From: an uncultured Bacteroidota bacterium | Lineage (GTDB): Bacteria > Bacteroidota > Bacteroidia > Chitinophagales > Chitinophagaceae | NCBI GenBank assembly: GCA_903929655.1 | Contig: CAIYVS010000327.1 | Span: 1-12,666 of the forward strand | Reading direction: 5' to 3' | DNA length: 12,666 bases | In this document: positions 1 through 7,632 of the stretch, piece after piece | Numbering within the stretch: the stretch's first letter is position 1 | Layout: the number at the start of each line of letters is the position of its first letter | The notes under the pieces: generated by a model | Databases searched by the model: none | What the model was told of the DNA's origin: nothing | What the model saw: the letters and a program-made list of their open reading frames with translations, nothing else | Translations under genes and position numbers: made by a program

Positions 1-990
1 AATGATATTTGTTCTTACCTCACTGCTGATATTGGATCACATCTTAAAAAACAAACACCACTTTCCGAACATTACGACCTGGATGGGCCACCTAAACCCG
101 ATATTATAGTTTACAATACCAACCAATGTCGCGAAGTGCAGGACTGGTTTAATTATTATGCCCAGGAGTACAAGGCACCCATATATGGGATCATGCCTCC
201 CCGATACCTTGATGAAGTAACGCAGTATGAAATTGACGATGTAGCAGCCCAGTTCAAAGGGCTTGTGCCTGTTTGCGAAGAGGTAAGCGGCAAAAAGTTT
301 GATATAGACCGCTTTCGCGAAATGTTAAAACTTAGCAAGGATGCAACCGAGCTCTGGAAACAAGTGTTATGGACCGCAAGGGAAACTCCATCTCCCATCA
401 GCTTTTTTGACGCCACCATCCATATGGGGCCTATCGTAGTGCTTAGAGGTACAGAGATAGCAAAAGATTATTATGGTATTCTTTTAGAGGAATTGCAGGG
501 AAATGTAAAAAAAGGAATTGGTTTCCTGGAAGAAGAAAAATGCCGCATTTATTGGGACGGAATGCCAATATGGGGCAAACTCAGGCCTTTGTCCGAATTA
601 TTTATTCAAAACAATGCAGCTGTTGTGGCATCTACCTATTGCAACAGTTGGGTATTTGACGCATTTGATGAGAAAGACCCGTTTGAATCATCTGCAAAAG
701 CGTATACAGAAATTTTCATCAACAGGAGCGAAGAAGCCAAAGAAAAAATCTTAGCACAGCTTGTAAAAGATTTCAGGATAGATGGTATGATATTCCATAA
801 TGCCAAAACATGCTTTAATAATTCCAATTCCCGCTTTGGCATGCCACAGCGAATAAAAGAAAATTTAGGAATACCCACATTAATTATTGAAGGTGATCTG
901 TGTGATCTCAGATTCTATTCAGAAGGACAAAGCATTACTAAAATTGAAACTTTCATTGAGCAGATCGAGAGCTCAAAAGTATTTATCTAG
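1..990 (+). CDS. Benzoyl-CoA reductase / 2-hydroxyacyl-CoA dehydratase-type iron-sulfur subunit (BcrB/BcrC-like), 5' end outside window
   Basis: The reading frame is open from base 1, so this is the last 329 residues of a gene that starts before the window. GTG at 136 is internal and not the start. The protein belongs to the HgdB/BcrB/BcrC (2-hydroxyacyl-CoA dehydratase D) family, whose members bind a catalytic [4Fe-4S] cluster and carry out ATP-driven radical reductions. Visible hallmarks are the early Cys (visible residue 4) followed by the TADIG stretch, Cys43, the block HMGPIVVLRGT, the WDGMPIW motif, a Cys in STYCNSW, another in NAKTCFN, and the C-terminal EGDLCDLRFYSEGQ with a conserved acidic/Arg pattern. 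Family members are usually about 380-430 residues, so some 50-100 residues are missing. In this operon it is most likely one of the two substrate/cluster subunits of ATP-dependent (class I) benzoyl-CoA reductase. The BcrB-like block suggests BadE/BcrB, but BcrC cannot be excluded. Confidence 0.85.
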   Translation, partial: NDICSYLTADIGSHLKKQTPLSEHYDLDGPPKPDIIVYNTNQCREVQDWFNYYAQEYKAPIYGIMPPRYLDEVTQYEIDDVAAQFKGLVPVCEEVSGKKFDIDRFREMLKLSKDATELWKQVLWTARETPSPISFFDATIHMGPIVVLRGTEIAKDYYGILLEELQGNVKKGIGFLEEEKCRIYWDGMPIWGKLRPLSELFIQNNAAVVASTYCNSWVFDAFDEKDPFESSAKAYTEIFINRSEEAKEKILAQLVKDFRIDGMIFHNAKTCFNNSNSRFGMPQRIKENLGIPTLIIEGDLCDLRFYSEGQSITKIETFIEQIESSKVFI

Positions 991-1013
991 TTATCAGGAT
1001 AAAAAACAGCGTT

Positions 1014-1535
1014 ATGGCAGAAATAATCCAAACTTCAAGCAATATTTTCAAGTTGTCCAGCGGGGAGCCCGTAAATTCCGAAGATCTGGAAAAACAAATA
1101 GAAGGCACCTGCCATTATGTAAAATATGCAGTCATCAAAACCGATGAGGAAGAACACACTGTAGCGCTGATATTCCCAAACAAAAAGCTTTTCTCACAGC
1201 CAGACTATGAAAAATCGCTTGAGGAAGGCTGCTTTTGTCCAAGATCGCTGGATGAGTTGGGGCGATGCATGACAGGTTGTTTAAAAATGGTGAATAGTGA
1301 TTTAGAAAAGAGAAGTGTAAAAATTAATTCCGCAAGCATTGTTGACGCAGAATTATCGACTACTGACAAAACATTAGACACATCGATGAATGTGAACAAG
1401 GAAAATGTAATTGAAAAATACAGGGCTGAACTGTTGAACATGTATGGCAAAAATATACCCGTAAATGAAGAAGTGTACTTAATTCAATTAAATGCAACAA
1501 GTGAAAAAGTAAAAAATAAAAATTTACGGCCATAG
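1014..1535 (+). CDS. Stand-alone acyl-CoA synthetase C-terminal-like domain protein
   Basis: A 173-residue protein 23 bases after the reductase subunit and 13 bases before the fusion gene. It resembles only the C-terminal subdomain of AMP-forming acyl-CoA synthetases. Residues 11-40 (FKLSSGEPVNSEDLEKQIEG, then YVKYAVI) match the 'fKlsnGe.v.pe.iE' segment, residues 48-57 (HTVALIFPNK) match the 'ltALi.p' strand, and residues 113-144 match the tail that normally reads like 'LTPsmKvrr..v.ekY...l..mY'. The Pro and catalytic Lys of that tail are replaced (LDTSMNVNK), and no adenylation core precedes it, so it should not make acyl-adenylates. Residues 73-89 carry four Cys (CFC, then C-x3-C). It could be a regulatory or acyl-binding remnant kept in the operon, or the leftover of a benzoate-CoA-ligase-like gene. 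The family assignment is by motif resemblance only. The start is the first ATG, and the preceding ribosome-binding site is weak. Confidence 0.6.
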   Translation: MAEIIQTSSNIFKLSSGEPVNSEDLEKQIEGTCHYVKYAVIKTDEEEHTVALIFPNKKLFSQPDYEKSLEEGCFCPRSLDELGRCMTGCLKMVNSDLEKRSVKINSASIVDAELSTTDKTLDTSMNVNKENVIEKYRAELLNMYGKNIPVNEEVYLIQLNATSEKVKNKNLRP

Positions 1536-1548
1536 ATGGGTAAATCAA

Positions 1549-3405
1549 ATGAACATGGAACAGGAAAATAAAATCAAGGTCGGGATTGTAGGTTTGGGAC
1601 CTGTGGGAATGATACTGGCAGTAAAATTAAAAGAGGCCGGATGTGATGTCGCTATCTGCGAAAAAAATGAATTCAAGCTTAAAAAAATTAAAGAGAACGG
1701 GATAGTTCTTGAAAACACCTTCAACTCAACGACCCTGTTCGATAAGGTTTATAGTTCCGTTTCAGAAATGAGTAACCTGGAGCTTGATTATCTTATTTTT
1801 TCATTAAAATCTTATCAAACCCCGGATGCAGTTAAAGAAGCAGAAAGCTTAAACTCAGGGAAACTAACAGTTATAGCTGCACAAAACGGCATTGATGTAG
1901 AAGAATTGCTTATTTCAACTTTTGGTGAATCCAAAACCCTGCGGATGATCATCAATTTCGCTGGCAATATGCGTACCCCCAATACCGTAAGGGTCTCCTT
2001 CTTCACACCTCCCAATTATATCGGCTCTGTTGATGACAGCAGGGCAAAAGAGTCGGAGCGGTTTGCAAATGCACTGAACAATATTGGGTTTACAACAGAA
2101 CATATTAATTCATTCGAGCTGGTAAAATGTGTATGGGAAAAAACCATACTCAATGCTTCCCTAAGTGCATTATGTGGGGTAGGACGATTGACAATGGCTG
2201 AGGCAATAGCCGATGCTGACACTACTGAGTTAATAGAGCAGATAATAAATGAAGGCGTTGAGGTGGCCGATAAAGAGAAGATACGCTTCCCCGATGATTT
2301 TGTGAGAAGGTGCATGAGATACCTGAAAAATGGGGGTGACCACTTCCCTTCCCTGGCTGTTGACCTTATTAATAACAGGCAAACCGAGATAGATTATTTT
2401 AATGGCAAAATAGTAGAGTACGGTAGAAAACACTATGTAAAAACCTCGCTTAACCTGGCTTTCACCAACATGGTAAAAGCAATGACAAATAAACATGTCA
2501 TTACCAGGATGCCTGGAGTAGCAGGCGAACTGAATAAAAAGATCATCAATAAAGGTCTGCTCGAAAAAAGCAAGCCTTCTGTATATTTTAAAGAATTGAA
2601 TTGCTTTTTAGGAATAGATCTTGGATCTGCCTATACCAAGTTCACAGTCATTGATGAGAATTGTGTTCCTGTTTACAGGTATACTTTACAAACCATGAAT
2701 AAGGACAGGAATGCAATGAAAAACGTGCTGCAGGCTATCAATTCCTATTTCAATATTAAATATAGCTGCGCAACAGGGTATGGCAGAAAGCATTTTAATG
2801 ATACCGACATCATCAAAACAGAAATAAACTGTGCCGCTGCAGGCGTTTCAGAGAATTTAAACGGTCCAAAAAACATTATAGACATCGGGGGCGAGGACAT
2901 TAAGATAATACAATGCGATAAAGACGGGCATGTTGCCAATTTCTACATGAATGATAAATGCGCTGCCGGAACGGGTGCCTTTCTCACTGAGATAGCAGAG
3001 CGTGCCGGAATCAATATTGCCGACATGAGCAATCTCGCATCTCACTCCGAATATGATAAAGAACTGAATAGTTTCTGCACCGTATTTGCAAAAACAGAGA
3101 TCATGAATTGGGTTTTTGATGGCATGGCAGCAGCAGATATATCCAGGGGTATCTATATATCAATAGCAAATAAAGTAGCTAAAATGCGCCTTGACCCCAG
3201 CCTGCCCGTTTTCCTGATCGGCGGAGTGATTGCCCATCATCCTTATATGAATAATATATTGAGCGACAAGTTCCACAAAGAAGTAAATACAATAGATAAC
3301 CCGCAGCATATTGTTTCTTATGGCGCTGCCATAATTGCAAAAGATGCATGGAATACGAGAAATCACTACGAGGAAAATATTATCAATAATAAAGCAGAAA
3401 TATGA
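1549..3405 (+). CDS. Fusion: ketopantoate reductase-like (PanE/ApbA) domain + BadF/BcrA/BcrD-type ATPase (benzoyl-CoA reductase activator)
   Basis: A 618-residue protein with two complete domains. Residues 10-320 are ketopantoate-reductase-like. The NAD(P)-binding GLGPVG is at 15-20, the catalytic Lys/Asn pair lies in WEKTILN (Lys198, Asn202), and the C-terminal-domain motif RQTEIDYFNG supplies the family Glu (Glu280). Residues about 352-600 are a BadF/BadG/BcrA/BcrD ATPase of the ASKHA fold. Its phosphate-1 loop is GIDLGSAYTK (355-364), followed by TGYGR (409-413), DIGGED (445-450), and two cluster Cys in MNDKCAAGTG (Cys471) and FCTVFAKTE (Cys510), plus IGGV (557-560). In known systems the ATPase dimer carries one [4Fe-4S] cluster and pumps electrons into the reductase. 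Normal BcrA/BcrD proteins lack the N-terminal oxidoreductase domain. Two ATPase positions differ from the usual family sequence: GGQD is GGED, and the 'EI.xHA' His is Ala (TEINCAA). The stop overlaps the thiolase start. The biochemical role of the N-terminal domain is unknown. Confidence 0.88.
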   Translation: MNMEQENKIKVGIVGLGPVGMILAVKLKEAGCDVAICEKNEFKLKKIKENGIVLENTFNSTTLFDKVYSSVSEMSNLELDYLIFSLKSYQTPDAVKEAESLNSGKLTVIAAQNGIDVEELLISTFGESKTLRMIINFAGNMRTPNTVRVSFFTPPNYIGSVDDSRAKESERFANALNNIGFTTEHINSFELVKCVWEKTILNASLSALCGVGRLTMAEAIADADTTELIEQIINEGVEVADKEKIRFPDDFVRRCMRYLKNGGDHFPSLAVDLINNRQTEIDYFNGKIVEYGRKHYVKTSLNLAFTNMVKAMTNKHVITRMPGVAGELNKKIINKGLLEKSKPSVYFKELNCFLGIDLGSAYTKFTVIDENCVPVYRYTLQTMNKDRNAMKNVLQAINSYFNIKYSCATGYGRKHFNDTDIIKTEINCAAAGVSENLNGPKNIIDIGGEDIKIIQCDKDGHVANFYMNDKCAAGTGAFLTEIAERAGINIADMSNLASHSEYDKELNSFCTVFAKTEIMNWVFDGMAAADISRGIYISIANKVAKMRLDPSLPVFLIGGVIAHHPYMNNILSDKFHKEVNTIDNPQHIVSYGAAIIAKDAWNTRNHYEENIINNKAEI

Positions 3406-4661
3406 AGGCATTTCACGATAAAAAGAAGGGTTTTGGGATTGTATATGACGATATTTATTTAGTAAACGGCGCGCGCACTCCATTTGGGAAACTATGTGGC
3501 ACACTTGCCCAGGTATCCCCTACTGACCTTGGCATCTATTCCAGCAGGGCCGCCATTGCAAATTCAGGGATCGCAGCAGCTGATATTGACCAGGTAATTA
3601 TGGCTAATATCGGGCAGAGTTCTTTTGACAGCTATTTTCTGCCAAGGCATATAGGGCTATACGCAGGCGTCCCTCAAACTGTTCCGGCCGTAATGCTGCA
3701 AAGAATTTGCGGTTCAGGTTTTGAAACCTTAACTGCCGGAGCTGACCAGATTTCTCTTGGTAAGGCTGATGCGACGCTTTGTGGTGGTACAGAAAATATG
3801 TCTCTTGCCCCAACAGTCAGTTACGGCAACCGTATGGGTTATACTTTAGGACGGGTGGAGTTTAAAGATTTTTTGTGGGAGGCACTAAATGATACGGCAG
3901 CAGTGCCTATGGGATGCACTGCTGAAAATGTGGCACGCAGGTTGAACATTACCCGCAAAGAAGCGGATGAATTTGGTAAATTATCTGTAGACCGTGCTAT
4001 AGCGGCTACCCAAAAGGGTTACTTCAAAGATGAGATTGTTCCGATAAATTCTATCATATTCGAAGCTGAAGGTTTGAAGCCAAGGAAAGTTTCACTGCCT
4101 AAGAAAGTAATTGATTTTGTTGCAGATGAGAATATAAGGGCATCCACTTTAGAAGATATGGCTAAACTTCCGCCTGCATTTGAGAAAGACGGTGTACAAT
4201 CTGCCGCAAACTCAAGTGGTATTGTGGATGGGGCAGCATCTGCAATTGTAGCCAATAAAAACATGGTAACAGCACAGAACCTGAAACCACTATCAAGAAT
4301 TGTAGCATCTGCAACCAGCGCACTTGATCCGCACATCATGGGCTTGGGGCCGGTGCCTGCCATCAACTTATTGCTGGAAATGACAGGCCTGAAAATCTCA
4401 GATATTGGCTTATTCGAAATAAACGAAGCATTTGCATCCCAGTTTATTGGTTGCGAAAGAGAATTAGGCCTGGACAGGAATATCTGTAACGTAAATGGTG
4501 GTGCTATTGCTTTGGGGCATCCGTTGGCAGCAAGTGGTATCCGCTTGTCATTAACATTGTCCCGCGAAATGAATTTAAGAAAAGTTAAATATGGAATTGC
4601 TTCTGCTTGTATTGGTGGCGGGCAGGGAAATGCAATGTTATTTGAAAATGTAAATCTGTAA
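3402..4661 (+). CDS. Thiolase (acetyl-CoA acyltransferase), probably for 3-oxopimelyl-CoA or acetoacetyl-CoA
   Basis: A 419-residue thiolase that starts inside the previous gene's stop (ATGA), indicating translational coupling. The nucleophilic Cys is Cys103 in RICGSGFETL. The second-half motifs are NEAFA (341-345), NVNGGAIALGHP with catalytic His373, and the acid/base Cys403 in ACIGGGQG. These are complete, so the enzyme should be active. Small departures from the usual consensus are GHPLAASG (often GHPLGASG) and CIGGGQG (often CIGGGxG with Met). About 15 extra residues precede the normal IYLVNGARTPFGK opening. In the family the reaction is CoA-dependent cleavage of a 3-oxoacyl-CoA to acetyl-CoA plus a shorter acyl-CoA. 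From context the substrate is likely 3-oxopimelyl-CoA, giving glutaryl-CoA, or acetoacetyl-CoA at the end of the pathway. Substrate specificity is inferred from operon context only. Confidence 0.92.
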   Translation: MKAFHDKKKGFGIVYDDIYLVNGARTPFGKLCGTLAQVSPTDLGIYSSRAAIANSGIAAADIDQVIMANIGQSSFDSYFLPRHIGLYAGVPQTVPAVMLQRICGSGFETLTAGADQISLGKADATLCGGTENMSLAPTVSYGNRMGYTLGRVEFKDFLWEALNDTAAVPMGCTAENVARRLNITRKEADEFGKLSVDRAIAATQKGYFKDEIVPINSIIFEAEGLKPRKVSLPKKVIDFVADENIRASTLEDMAKLPPAFEKDGVQSAANSSGIVDGAASAIVANKNMVTAQNLKPLSRIVASATSALDPHIMGLGPVPAINLLLEMTGLKISDIGLFEINEAFASQFIGCERELGLDRNICNVNGGAIALGHPLAASGIRLSLTLSREMNLRKVKYGIASACIGGGQGNAMLFENVNL

Positions 4662-4663
4662 GA

Positions 4664-5731
4664 ATGTTAGATAATACGATGTATCAATGGCAAATGCTTG
4701 AACTTGATAAAGAGTTTGCGCTCGTTAAGCAGGCAATGCCGGATTTGAAAGAGGGAGAGGCTCTTGTAAAGATTGCAGGCTGTGGTGTATGTCATACCGA
4801 TATCAGTTTCTGGCATCATGGCGTACAAACCAAGCATACACTGCCCCTTACACTGGGTCACGAGATAAGCGGCACTGTAGTTGCAGGGCCGGCAGAATGG
4901 TTGAATAAAAATGTGATCATACCTGCTGTTTTACCATGTGGAGAGTGTGAATTGTGCAAACGCGGACGCAGTAATATCTGCCGCAACCAGTTAATGCCCG
5001 GAAACGATTTTGACGGTGGATTTGCCTCGCACGTAAAAGTGCCCGCTAAATATTTATGCCCTGTGCCGGACGATGTGCTTAAAAAATATACGCTTCAGCA
5101 ATTATCAGTAATTGCAGATGCAGTATCTACACCCTACCAGGTTGTAAAAAAATCTGAAATTGAAGCGGGTGACATTGCGATAGTGATAGGTGTGGGAGGT
5201 GTGGGCATATATGGCGCCCAGATAGCAAAAATATTTGGCGCAAAGGTAATTGCGCTTGATGTAAATGATGAAAAGCTGGCTATTGCTCAAAAACATGGAA
5301 TAGATGCTGTTCTAAACATTAAAGGACTGGATATAAAAGCTATCAAAGACAAAGTAAAGGCTATTGTTAAAGAACTGAAGGCCTCTCCTGTTTGATGTAA
5401 AATATTTGAAATGTCAGGGACAAAAGCCGGACAGGATCTTGCGTTCAATCTCATCACCTATGCCTCTACCCTTTCTATTGTAGGCTTTACAATGGACAAG
5501 GTGGAAGTTCGCCTTAGCAATTTAATGGCTTTCGATGCAAAATTGATTGGTACCTGGGGCTGCAAACCCGAGCTGTACCCGGAGGTAGTTCAATTAGTTG
5601 CAAATGACCGCTTGAAAATAGACGAGTTCGTTGAGACATTTCCAATGTCAAAGATCAACGAGGTTTTTAAAAATACTTTAGAACATAAATACACAAAACG
5701 TTCTGTCCTTGTGCCAGACATGCAAAATTAA
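4664..5731 (+). pseudogene. had: 6-hydroxycyclohex-1-ene-1-carbonyl-CoA dehydrogenase (Had), interrupted by an in-frame TGA
   Basis: A zinc-dependent medium-chain alcohol dehydrogenase in two same-frame pieces: 243 codons (4664-5395), then TGA at 5393-5395, then five sense codons (CKIFE) and an ATG-started stretch of 106 residues (5411-5731). Read through, the product is about 355 residues, normal for the family. Catalytic-zinc ligands are Cys43 (GVCHTD) and His66 (GHE), structural-zinc Cys are 92, 95, 98 and 106, the NAD fold is GVGGVG (176-181), and Asp199 is the likely NAD-selecting acid. The second piece contains GFTMDKVEVRLSNLMAFDAK, typical of the benzoyl-CoA pathway enzyme. The enzyme oxidises 6-hydroxycyclohexene-carbonyl-CoA to the 6-oxo compound, the substrate of the next gene product. 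The TGA falls in the middle of the NAD domain, so neither piece should work alone. Nonsense mutation, sequencing error and read-through all remain possible. It starts 2 bases after the thiolase stop. Confidence 0.82.
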
Positions 5732-5741
5732 ACATCTTAAT

Positions 5742-6842
5742 ATGAAAAAATTACACAGTCACAATTTAGTAGAAATTGATTTTAAAGAAATAATTTTCGA
5801 GAAACGCAAATGCCTTGACAAAGACGGCTCAGCAGTAGACGGCCTGTACAATGCATGGATCATTTTGAATAATCCCAAACAATTCAATTCCTATACTACC
5901 GCCGCAATAAAGGAGATCATTCTCGCATTCAGAACAGCATCGAACGACAGAAGTGTTGTAGCCGTTGTATTAACTGCAGTTGGCGATAAGGCATTTTGCA
6001 CAGGTGGCAATACAAAAGAGTATGCAGAATATTATTCAGGCAACCCGCAGGAGTATTCGCAATACATGCGTTTGTTTAACGACATGGTTTCGGCTATACT
6101 GATGTGTGAGAAACCAGTTATCTGCCGTGTAAACGGAATGAGAATAGGCGGAGGCCAGGAAATAGGCATGGCTTGCGATTTCACTATTGCAACAGACCTC
6201 GCCCGTTTCGGCCAGGCTGGGCCAAAACATGGCAGTGCTCCCATCGGCGGGGCTACAGACTTTCTCCCGCTTTTTGTTGGCATAGAAAGGGCTATGAGCT
6301 CTTTAACACTGTGCGAACCCTGGTCTGCACACCAGGCTTACTATTATGGTGTCATCACAGATATAGCCCCGGCATTAAAAGTGGATGGAAAATTTATTGT
6401 AAACCCAATGGTGGTGACAGACAGGATTACCGACGAGTATGGCAAGATCGTTTTTGGTTCCATGAAAACCGGGGAAGCATTGGCAAAGGCAAAAGAAATT
6501 GTTGCAAGTGCATCAATAGACCTGGCCATGCTTGACAAAATAGTAAACAACCTGATAGCCAAAATACTACACACCTTCCCTAATTGCATGAACAAAACCA
6601 TCAGTGAGGTGCGCAAATTCAAACTGGAACATTGGGATAAAAACAAAGAAGGTAGCCGCGAATGGCTTGCCTTAAATATGATGAGCGAAGCAAAAGCTGG
6701 CTTCAAGGCATTTAATGATGGACCGAAAGACAACCGCGAGGTGGACTTTATAAAACTGCGCCAATTACTTGCAGAAGGTCATGAATGGAATGAAGAATTG
6801 CATGAGATCATTTCACCCCAGTTTCAAAAAGTAATGGCATAA
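5742..6842 (+). CDS. oah: 6-oxocyclohex-1-ene-1-carbonyl-CoA hydrolase (Oah/BamA), ring-opening enzyme
   Basis: A 366-residue crotonase-family hydrolase that adds water to 6-oxocyclohex-1-ene-1-carbonyl-CoA and opens the ring to 3-hydroxypimelyl-CoA. It is the usual marker for anaerobic benzoyl-CoA degradation. Highly diagnostic segments are TGGNTKEYAEYYSGNPQEY (87-105), YMRLFNDMVSAI (108-119), RVNGMRIGGGQEIGMACDF (129-147), and FGQAGPKHGSAPIGGATDF (156-174). The crotonase Glu in GGGQE is kept. The second hydratase Glu is replaced in the GPKHG region, as expected for this family and unlike ordinary enoyl-CoA hydratases. I chose ATG 5742, 10 bases after the previous stop. The open frame extends back to TTG at 5709, but that would overlap the dehydrogenase gene and add residues before the normal family start. 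The C-terminal part (about 225-366) is the long helical extension typical of BamA. Confidence 0.95.
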   Translation: MKKLHSHNLVEIDFKEIIFEKRKCLDKDGSAVDGLYNAWIILNNPKQFNSYTTAAIKEIILAFRTASNDRSVVAVVLTAVGDKAFCTGGNTKEYAEYYSGNPQEYSQYMRLFNDMVSAILMCEKPVICRVNGMRIGGGQEIGMACDFTIATDLARFGQAGPKHGSAPIGGATDFLPLFVGIERAMSSLTLCEPWSAHQAYYYGVITDIAPALKVDGKFIVNPMVVTDRITDEYGKIVFGSMKTGEALAKAKEIVASASIDLAMLDKIVNNLIAKILHTFPNCMNKTISEVRKFKLEHWDKNKEGSREWLALNMMSEAKAGFKAFNDGPKDNREVDFIKLRQLLAEGHEWNEELHEIISPQFQKVMA

Positions 6843-6849
6843 AAAAATT

Positions 6850-7623
6850 ATGAATAAGATCAAAGTAAATTATACATACAACAATACTGTTGCCAGGATA
6901 GTTCTGGATGATGGCAAAGGCAATGTTCTCGACCATATTATGATGGATGAATTGCAAGCTCTTTTAGATTCCTTTAGCACAAAAAAAGATCTTAAACTAA
7001 TTGATTTTGAAGGAGCTGGTAAACATTTCTCGTTCGGCGCCAGTGTTGAGGAACATCAGAAAGACTCAGCCGCACTTATGTTGAAATCTTTTCACAGACT
7101 GTTTTACTCTTTAAAAGATCTGGCAATACCTACCCTGGCAAAGATTTCAGGCCAATGCCTGGGCGGCGGAATGGAACTGGCTATCATGTGCAATTTTTTG
7201 TTCGCTGATAATACAGCAAAATTCGGGCAGCCTGAGATAGTACTGGGGGTATTCCCTCCCCCGGCTTCTATCATTCTTGCAGAAAAAATAGGTTTAGCAA
7301 AAGCAGAGGAATTGATCATTACAGGCAAATCAATTACTGCGGAAGAAGCAAAAAATGCAGGTCTCCTGAATGAGCTTTTTGAAGACAAGAGCTTATTAGA
7401 GAGCGGTGTGGATGCTTTTATAGAAAAACATATTGTTCCCAAAAGCGCATCGTCTTTAAGGTTTGCAGTTAGATCCACAAGGGTGAAATTCAACCATATA
7501 CTGGGAAATTTCCTCCCGGTATTGGAACAATTGTACGTTACAGAACTCATGAATACTAATGATGCCAACGAGGGTATTAATTCTTTCCTGGAGAAAAGAA
7601 GCCCCGTATGGCATAATAACTAA
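6850..7623 (+). CDS. dch: Cyclohexa-1,5-diene-1-carbonyl-CoA hydratase (Dch/BamR)
   Basis: A 257-residue crotonase-fold protein, normal size for the family, starting 7 bases after the hydrolase stop. It hydrates the diene made by benzoyl-CoA reductase to 6-hydroxycyclohex-1-ene-1-carbonyl-CoA, the substrate of the alcohol dehydrogenase upstream. The tell-tale segment is GKHFSFGASVEEH (57-69), which forms the first oxyanion-hole strand and separates Dch from general enoyl-CoA hydratases. The second is GQCLGGGMELAIMC (101-114). Both hydratase glutamates are present (Glu109 in GGGMEL, Glu129 in FGQPEI), and the loop VLGVFPPPAS (131-140) with its Pro triplet is also characteristic. With the neighbouring hydrolase and dehydrogenase it completes the 'modified beta-oxidation' set of the benzoyl-CoA pathway. 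The same two-electron product of benzoyl-CoA reduction would be its substrate whichever reductase class is used. Confidence 0.92.
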   Translation: MNKIKVNYTYNNTVARIVLDDGKGNVLDHIMMDELQALLDSFSTKKDLKLIDFEGAGKHFSFGASVEEHQKDSAALMLKSFHRLFYSLKDLAIPTLAKISGQCLGGGMELAIMCNFLFADNTAKFGQPEIVLGVFPPPASIILAEKIGLAKAEELIITGKSITAEEAKNAGLLNELFEDKSLLESGVDAFIEKHIVPKSASSLRFAVRSTRVKFNHILGNFLPVLEQLYVTELMNTNDANEGINSFLEKRSPVWHNN

Positions 7624-7632
7624 GCATATTGT

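Noticed and set aside
136..138. GTG at 136 as the start of the first gene
   Set aside because: The same frame is open to base 1 and encodes family-conserved sequence with cysteines, so the gene begins before the window.
5393..5395. TGA read as glycine or tryptophan by a variant genetic code
   Set aside because: No other gene in the window has an internal TGA, TGG is used for Trp throughout, and two genes (ending at 3405 and 9915) stop at TGA, so the standard code fits.
5393..5422. Selenocysteine insertion at the TGA
   Set aside because: Only a 4-base-pair hairpin (TGTC/GACA, 5412-5422) follows, too weak for a bacterial SECIS, and the position is in the NAD domain and not at a catalytic or metal-binding residue.
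5709..5741. TTG start for the ring-opening hydrolase
   Set aside because: It would overlap the dehydrogenase end by 23 bases and add residues absent from the family; ATG 5742 gives a normal start.
7104..7568. 154-codon minus-strand open frame opposite dch
   Set aside because: A shadow of the conserved crotonase gene; no domain or start signal.
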